NCBI GenBank assembly: GCA_947589625.1
Contig: CANQCM010000032.1
Location: 1-9,612, forward strand
Direction of reading: 5' to 3'
From: an uncultured Alphaproteobacteria bacterium
Lineage (GTDB): Bacteria > Pseudomonadota > Alphaproteobacteria > Rs-D84
DNA length: 9,612 nt
Made by a program: the position numbers and the translations under genes. The notes below the pieces were generated by a model, which worked only from the letters and a program-made list of their open reading frames with translations, ran no database searches and had not been told where the DNA came from. Position 1 is the first letter of the stretch; each line of letters begins with the position of its first letter. Positions 6,362-9,612 of this stretch are shown here, piece after piece.

Positions 6362-6382
6362 AAAATTCATGAAACTTGGCAA
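6354..6382 (-). promoter_or_regulatory. Promoter of bamD, overlapping the murJ promoter
   Basis: On the minus strand TTGCCA (6377-6382) and TATACT (6354-6359) are separated by the optimal 17 bp. The -35 box lies inside the first codons of murJ, and the -10 box overlaps the murJ -10 on the opposite strand by four bases. The predicted start near 6347 gives a leader of about 30 nt with AGGAAT. Confidence 0.6.
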
Positions 6383-7829
6383 ACATATTTTCGGCGTTGG
6401 CGCAATGACAGGTATCAGTCGCATATTCGGATTTGTTCGCGATATGCTGATTGCACGCGTCTTGGGCGCAGGTCGTTTAAGTGATATATTCTTGGCGGCA
6501 TTCAAATTGCCAAATTTATTTCGCGATTTACTGGGCGAAGGCGCATTGTCTGCGATTTTTATCCCAATGTATACAGATTTGAAAAAAGACGATGCGTTTG
6601 CGAAAAATGTTTTTTCGTGGTTAATGGTGGTATTGCTGGGCATTACGATTATATTTGAAATATTTATGCCGCTGATAGTTTGGATTCTGGCACCAGGTTT
6701 TGCAGACGAAGTTGGCAAAATGCAATTGACCATTACTATTTCGCGCATAATGTTTTTCTATGTCATTTTTGTGTGTGGGTCGGCATTTTTATCAGCCATA
6801 TTAAACGCATTTTCGCGGTTTCTATTGGCGGCATTTATGCCAGTACTGTTAAACATTATGCTGATTGGCGCATTACTGGCGTCCGCGTTTTATTCGCATG
6901 GCATTGTTTTATATGTCATGGCAGGAACAGTTGTATTGTCTGGCATAATTCAAATGGCGATTTTATGGTTGCGCATACGCCAGCGGCATTTTGGTTTGCA
7001 CCTTGTTGTGCCGCGTTGGACACCGCAAATCAAAAGCCTGCTGCACAGATTGGGCATCAGCATTATTGGCAACGGTTTTTATCAAATAACAATCATTGTT
7101 GGCACTTTGGTCGCCAGTTTCCAATCAGGCGCAGTTTCATGGCTATATTATTCTGACCGCATTGTTCAATTGCCTTTTGCAATGATTGGTCTGGCGGTTG
7201 GAACAGTTCTGATTTCGTCAATTTCAAACGCGTTGGCAGACGGCAATATGCGCAGTGTTTATTTACAACAAAATTCGTCAATGCGGCGGTCGCTGATGTT
7301 GATAATTCCGTGCATGGTGGGCTTGATAATTCTGGCAGAACCAATTATCAGATGTCTGTTTCAATATGGCGCATGGACACCAGAATCAACCCATGCGGTT
7401 GCAACGGCAATCAAGATTCAAGCGTTAGTATTGCCTGCCATGATGATAAGCCAGATTTACAGCAAAACTTTATATGCGGCGCAAGATGTCAAAACACCTG
7501 TTAAAACCAGCATGATTTCTTTGGCGGTGGCGGCGGTGATATATCTGGCGGCATTTCCGTTTATTGGATATCTGGCAATACCTGTGGGCGTGGTTATCAG
7601 CGGTTATTTGAAAAACGCACTGTTGGGTCGCGCGTGTGCCAAACGTGGGCTGATAAAACTTGATGGGCGCACCGCACGCGCAGTGGTCGCGTTCTCTATC
7701 ATTGCCGTTGCATTGGGCGCAGTGCTGTATATGGTACCGATTTCAGGTATTATTGTACTGGGCGCGGCGATTTGCGGATTTGCGATTTTATATCTGCCTG
7801 TTGCATATTTTATTGATAGAAAAATTTAA
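6369..7829 (+). CDS. murJ: Lipid II flippase MurJ (MviN)
   Basis: A 486-aa inner-membrane protein of the MOP exporter superfamily that flips lipid II to the periplasmic face for peptidoglycan synthesis. Numbered from the ATG at 6369, it keeps the functionally important charged residues described for E. coli MurJ: Arg18, Arg24, Asp39 and Arg52 at identical positions, and Arg264 (E. coli Arg270) in YYSDRIVQLPF. Family blocks include GFVRDMLIARVLGAG (21-35) and FKLPNLFRDLLGEGA (45-59). Hydrophobic segments occur along the whole length, consistent with the 13-14 TM helices of the family; it is slightly shorter than E. coli MurJ (511). A TTG at 6351 could extend it by six residues, but the ATG matches the family N-terminus and lies 7 nt after TATAAT, so TTG would be upstream of the predicted transcript start. 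rlpA follows after 62 nt with no terminator between, so readthrough is possible. Confidence 0.97.
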   Translation: MKLGKHIFGVGAMTGISRIFGFVRDMLIARVLGAGRLSDIFLAAFKLPNLFRDLLGEGALSAIFIPMYTDLKKDDAFAKNVFSWLMVVLLGITIIFEIFMPLIVWILAPGFADEVGKMQLTITISRIMFFYVIFVCGSAFLSAILNAFSRFLLAAFMPVLLNIMLIGALLASAFYSHGIVLYVMAGTVVLSGIIQMAILWLRIRQRHFGLHLVVPRWTPQIKSLLHRLGISIIGNGFYQITIIVGTLVASFQSGAVSWLYYSDRIVQLPFAMIGLAVGTVLISSISNALADGNMRSVYLQQNSSMRRSLMLIIPCMVGLIILAEPIIRCLFQYGAWTPESTHAVATAIKIQALVLPAMMISQIYSKTLYAAQDVKTPVKTSMISLAVAAVIYLAAFPFIGYLAIPVGVVISGYLKNALLGRACAKRGLIKLDGRTARAVVAFSIIAVALGAVLYMVPISGIIVLGAAICGFAILYLPVAYFIDRKI

Positions 7830-7834
7830 TTTAG

Positions 7835-7863
7835 TTGAAACTGGGCTTTCCTTATGATAAAAT
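7835..7863 (+). promoter_or_regulatory. Promoter of rlpA
   Basis: TTGAAA (7835-7840) and TAAAAT (7858-7863) at the optimal 17-bp spacing, beginning 5 nt after the murJ stop. The predicted start is near 7870, giving a leader of about 22 nt with TAAGGAG (7879-7885) 6 nt before the rlpA ATG. Confidence 0.7.
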
Positions 7864-7873
7864 GACATTATCA
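7855..7873. promoter_or_regulatory. Inverted repeat over the rlpA -10 box (possible operator)
   Basis: A perfect 6-bp dyad TGATAA-N7-TTATCA covers the -10 box and the predicted transcription start of rlpA. The position is typical for a repressor site, but a dyad this short in AT-rich DNA may occur by chance. Confidence 0.3.
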
Positions 7874-7891
7874 GAATGTAAGGAGTCCTGC

Positions 7892-8788
7892 ATGAAAAAA
7901 CTTGTTTCTTTAATTGCCCTGACTGCAATGCTGGGTGCGTGCGTCAAGACAGATAATTCAACAAACACATCGGGTGGCTATGGTTCAGACGGCTTTGGCG
8001 AAGAAGTATTGGTGGCTGATACTGGCACATATTTGAATGACGCATATTTGTTGGCGGCGGCGCCTAAATATTATGTTGGTAATGCGTACAAGGTTGAAAA
8101 TGTTCAATATATTCCAACAGAAGATTTGACATATAATCAAACAGGCATCGCAGGCATTGTACCTGCTGAATTAAACGGTACGAAAACCAGCAACGGCGAA
8201 ATTTTTGATATGAATCAAATGGTCGCAACCAGTAAAACATTACCTTTGCCAACAATTGCACGGGTAACAAATCTGGAAAACGGTCAATCTGTGGTTGTTC
8301 GTATCAATAACCGTGGGCCTTTTGTAAATACACGTATTTTGGATATGTCACCTGCGGCGGCACAAAAAATTGGCATGACTGGTCAAACCAAGGTTCAAGT
8401 CCAAGTTTTGCCTGAACAATCAATGGCTGTTAAAAACGCAACGATTGGCGCAGCAACACCTGCGGTGGCACCGTCACAATATCAAGAAACAACTGTAACA
8501 ACAACGACAACGACAACAACTGAAACAGTACCTGCGACAACATCAGGCGGCGAATACAGTGTTCAGTTGGCGGCGTTCTATGCAGAAGACAGCGCGAATA
8601 ACTTGGCTGCGCGTATGCGTTCATACGGCGATGCGGTTGTCGTAAAAGAAGGCGATTTGTACAAGGTTCGCATTATTGATTTAAGCGCACAACAAGCGCG
8701 TCAAGTATATGACGCTTTGCGTGATAACGAAGGCATGGCGCCAGGGCTGTTAAAGAACGGTCGTTGGGTCAATGCCAACAGCATTTAA
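7892..8788 (+). CDS. rlpA: RlpA-like septal lipoprotein (DPBB + SPOR), altered active site
   Basis: A 298-aa outer-membrane lipoprotein with lipobox MLGAC (Cys17), a linker (18-80), a double-psi beta-barrel RlpA domain (about 83-175), a Thr-rich linker (200-213, eight consecutive Thr) and a C-terminal SPOR domain (about 220-293; GEYSVQLAAFYAED) that should bind denuded septal glycan. RlpA proteins of this type are lytic transglycosylases in Pseudomonas aeruginosa. Aligned to that protein, Glu120 and Asp123 are kept (Glu103, Asp106 in NGEIFDM), but His131 is Ser114 (ATSKTLP for the usual AAHKTLP) and Asp157 is Asn140 (INNRGPF for INDRGPF). The usual ASWYG start of the domain is also replaced by AGIVP. 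Activity may therefore be lost or changed, leaving a septal binding role. The start is chosen by TAAGGAG and the lipoprotein signal; a TTG at 7835 lies in the promoter. A terminator follows directly. Confidence 0.92.
   Translation: MKKLVSLIALTAMLGACVKTDNSTNTSGGYGSDGFGEEVLVADTGTYLNDAYLLAAAPKYYVGNAYKVENVQYIPTEDLTYNQTGIAGIVPAELNGTKTSNGEIFDMNQMVATSKTLPLPTIARVTNLENGQSVVVRINNRGPFVNTRILDMSPAAAQKIGMTGQTKVQVQVLPEQSMAVKNATIGAATPAVAPSQYQETTVTTTTTTTTETVPATTSGGEYSVQLAAFYAEDSANNLAARMRSYGDAVVVKEGDLYKVRIIDLSAQQARQVYDALRDNEGMAPGLLKNGRWVNANSI
8489..8521 (+). repeat. ACN triplet run in rlpA encoding poly-Thr
   Basis: Eleven codons (ten Thr interrupted by one Val, residues 200-210) made of ACA/ACG/ACT triplets form a near-microsatellite. 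It lies in the flexible linker between the RlpA barrel and the SPOR domain, so in-frame length change should be tolerated. Confidence 0.75.
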
Positions 8789-8813
8789 AAAATGCCCCGA
8801 ACGGGGCATTTTT
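8787..8813. terminator. Terminator of rlpA, bidirectional
   Basis: A 10-bp stem AAAATGCCCC (8789-8798)/GGGGCATTTT (8803-8812) with loop GAAC starts at the rlpA stop codon. The flanking A and T runs allow function on both strands, so it can also stop the convergent gene at 8881-9549. Confidence 0.92.
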
Positions 8814-8819
8814 AATGGG

Positions 8820-8883
8820 TAGTGATTAGTGTTAGTGGGTAGTGGTGGTGTTCGCGTTAGCGAACACTTTTTGTTAATCACTA
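8820..8883. repeat. Intergenic repeat element: TAGTG cluster, hairpin and outer inverted repeat
   Basis: Four TAGTG motifs (starting 8820, 8827, 8833, 8840) are followed by GTG repeats and a perfect hairpin (8848-8867). The whole is bounded by a 9-bp inverted repeat, TAGTGATTA (8820-8828) and TAATCACTA (8875-8883). The right arm includes the TAG stop codon of the 8881-9549 gene. The structure exceeds what a simple terminator needs and could be a dispersed intergenic repeat; one copy cannot prove that. Confidence 0.5.
8848..8872 (+). terminator. Second terminator-like hairpin after rlpA
   Basis: A perfect 8-bp stem GTGTTCGC/GCGAACAC with loop GTTA is followed by five T residues (8868-8872) on the plus strand. 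On the minus strand it lacks a T run. It could be a backup terminator or part of the surrounding repeat element. Confidence 0.6.
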
Positions 8884-9549
8884 ATTCTGATAATAACATT
8901 TACCACCTGTGATGGCGCCGGAACCGGTGCTGTCGGTAAATGTATTGCCAGATGGAATATAACAGCCTGTTATTTTCCTATTCCCTTCATCGCTTAAACC
9001 TTTATCTGGACACTTGATACAGGTCATAGTCGACGATGGTGAACTGGCGGTTGTATAATATCCTGCCTCGCACCCAAATTCGATATCGCCAGTATCATAG
9101 TTACAATCATAAAACTCGTCAGCGTCGTCCATAATATAAACCCTAGTGTCTCTTGTTACAACATGTTTAGTACTATCTGATATTTCCCAATCCTCTGATG
9201 GATATGTAGGTAAATCACATTTATTACAGGCGTCATCATCATCAATATCACAAAAATAGCCATAAAAAGCAGTGTCGTTACCAATTTTATCTGCAAGACA
9301 GGGTTCTTCACCGTATCGATAATCATTAGAGCATTTTTTCATATTGGCAAACTTATTACCGCAGTAATCTGGCGTTAAACAATAACAAACATAAAGTTTT
9401 GGACAAAGATTTTCATCCATACATTCAGAATAACAAAAATCTCCAATATCACTACCATCAACTGAACCCAATCTAAAGTAAGCATTTGATGGATTATTAT
9501 GCAGTATTGCAAGTGCAATTAGAATTAATCGCGTAGAAAGTTTATTCAT
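8881..9549 (-). CDS. Secreted Cys-rich protein of unknown function
   Basis: A 222-aa protein with a Sec signal peptide (basic start, hydrophobic core LILIALAIL, likely cleavage after SNA at residue 23). The rest holds 17 Cys (39, 43, 49, 55, 57, 63, 73, 84, 100, 108, 111, 149, 160, 177, 180, 196, 218), often spaced 2-8 apart, suggesting disulfide-rich, EGF-like or knottin-like modules. An acidic run DIDDDDAC (101-108) could bind a cation. The C-terminal part has CIKCP (177-181) and GCYIPSGNTFTDSTGSG (195-211), then TGGKCYYQN. From memory, similar tails recur in hypothetical proteins of uncultured gut alphaproteobacteria; I cannot verify this here. No TM anchor or lipobox is present, so it is periplasmic or exported. 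The start has AGGAGA (9556-9561) at 6-nt spacing. Its DNA has fewer CG-rich codons than neighbouring genes, compatible with a different history. No clear promoter lies in the 20 nt between its ribosome site and the upstream hairpin. Confidence 0.78.
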   Translation of the reverse strand: MNKLSTRLILIALAILHNNPSNAYFRLGSVDGSDIGDFCYSECMDENLCPKLYVCYCLTPDYCGNKFANMKKCSNDYRYGEEPCLADKIGNDTAFYGYFCDIDDDDACNKCDLPTYPSEDWEISDSTKHVVTRDTRVYIMDDADEFYDCNYDTGDIEFGCEAGYYTTASSPSSTMTCIKCPDKGLSDEGNRKITGCYIPSGNTFTDSTGSGAITGGKCYYQN

Positions 9550-9574
9550 TTCATATCTCCTGATATTTGTTGTT

Positions 9575-9603
9575 AAACAAAACCACCTAAAGATTCAGGT
9601 GGT
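9575..9603 (-). terminator. Terminator-like hairpin upstream of the Cys-rich gene
   Basis: Read on the minus strand, stem ACCACCT/AGGTGGT (9597-9603 with 9582-9588) and an 8-nt loop are followed by TTTGTTT. It may end a minus-strand gene beyond the window, or form a leader structure of the 8881-9549 transcript. The interrupted T run lowers confidence. Confidence 0.45.
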
Positions 9604-9612
9604 CAGGAGGTT

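Noticed and set aside
6338..6748. Minus-strand open frame of 136 codons opposite the murJ start
   Set aside because: It is antisense to conserved MurJ motifs and ends between murJ and bamD across both promoters; a shadow frame.
6680..7156. Plus-strand frame of 158 codons inside murJ
   Set aside because: It is an alternative frame within a well-conserved MurJ sequence, without ribosome site.
7881..7889. AGGAGTCCT near-palindrome over the rlpA ribosome site
   Set aside because: The 4-bp arms with a one-base centre cannot form a stable RNA hairpin.
9605..9610. AGGAGG on the plus strand at the window end as a ribosome site
   Set aside because: No start codon follows within the window, and the sequence is better explained as part of the hairpin region of the minus strand.
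1..9612. CRISPR array, insertion sequence, prophage or defence island
   Set aside because: No spaced repeat array, transposase, integrase or terminal repeats were seen; most of the window is core genes in a compact layout.

Overview
The window looks like a chromosomal segment of an uncultured, probably host-associated alphaproteobacterium with a compact genome. It is moderately AT-rich, its spacers are short (none above about 150 bases), convergent genes share single terminators, and the recognisable genes are core proteobacterial ones. The taxonomic placement is an inference from gene content and protein style, not a measured result. All ten genes end in TAA (8) or TAG (2); none uses TGA.

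Layout, left to right: a tRNA-Gly(GCC) gene on the minus strand (28-104); a small orphan gene on the plus strand behind a near-perfect sigma70 promoter (257-565); a minus-strand gene for a two-TM, coiled-coil protein with a C-terminal Cys pair (613-1602); the minus-strand operon era-queA-tgt (4708 down to 1688), which couples a ribosome-assembly GTPase to two consecutive queuosine enzymes; a divergent plus-strand dCTP deaminase-family gene that is longer than usual (4820-5545); bamD on the minus strand (5570-6316); the divergent plus-strand genes murJ (6369-7829) and rlpA (7892-8788); and a minus-strand gene for a secreted Cys-rich protein of unknown function (8881-9549).

The genes fall into three themes. 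Translation and tRNA: tRNA-Gly, Era (16S rRNA/30S maturation), and Tgt plus QueA (queuosine at the wobble position of GUN anticodons). Cell envelope: BamD (outer-membrane protein assembly), MurJ (lipid II flippase) and an RlpA-like SPOR lipoprotein (septal peptidoglycan), clustered at 5570-8788. Nucleotide metabolism: the dCTP deaminase homologue, a step toward dUMP/dTMP.

The points most worth a second look are: the RlpA homologue, which lacks two of four known catalytic-site residues; murJ, which appears to be transcribed as a leaderless mRNA from a promoter whose -10 box overlaps that of divergent bamD; the insertion-bearing dCTP deaminase; and three uncharacterised genes (257-565, 613-1602, 8881-9549). 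I found no CRISPR array, insertion sequence, prophage or defence system, and nothing that clearly amounts to a new multi-gene system.
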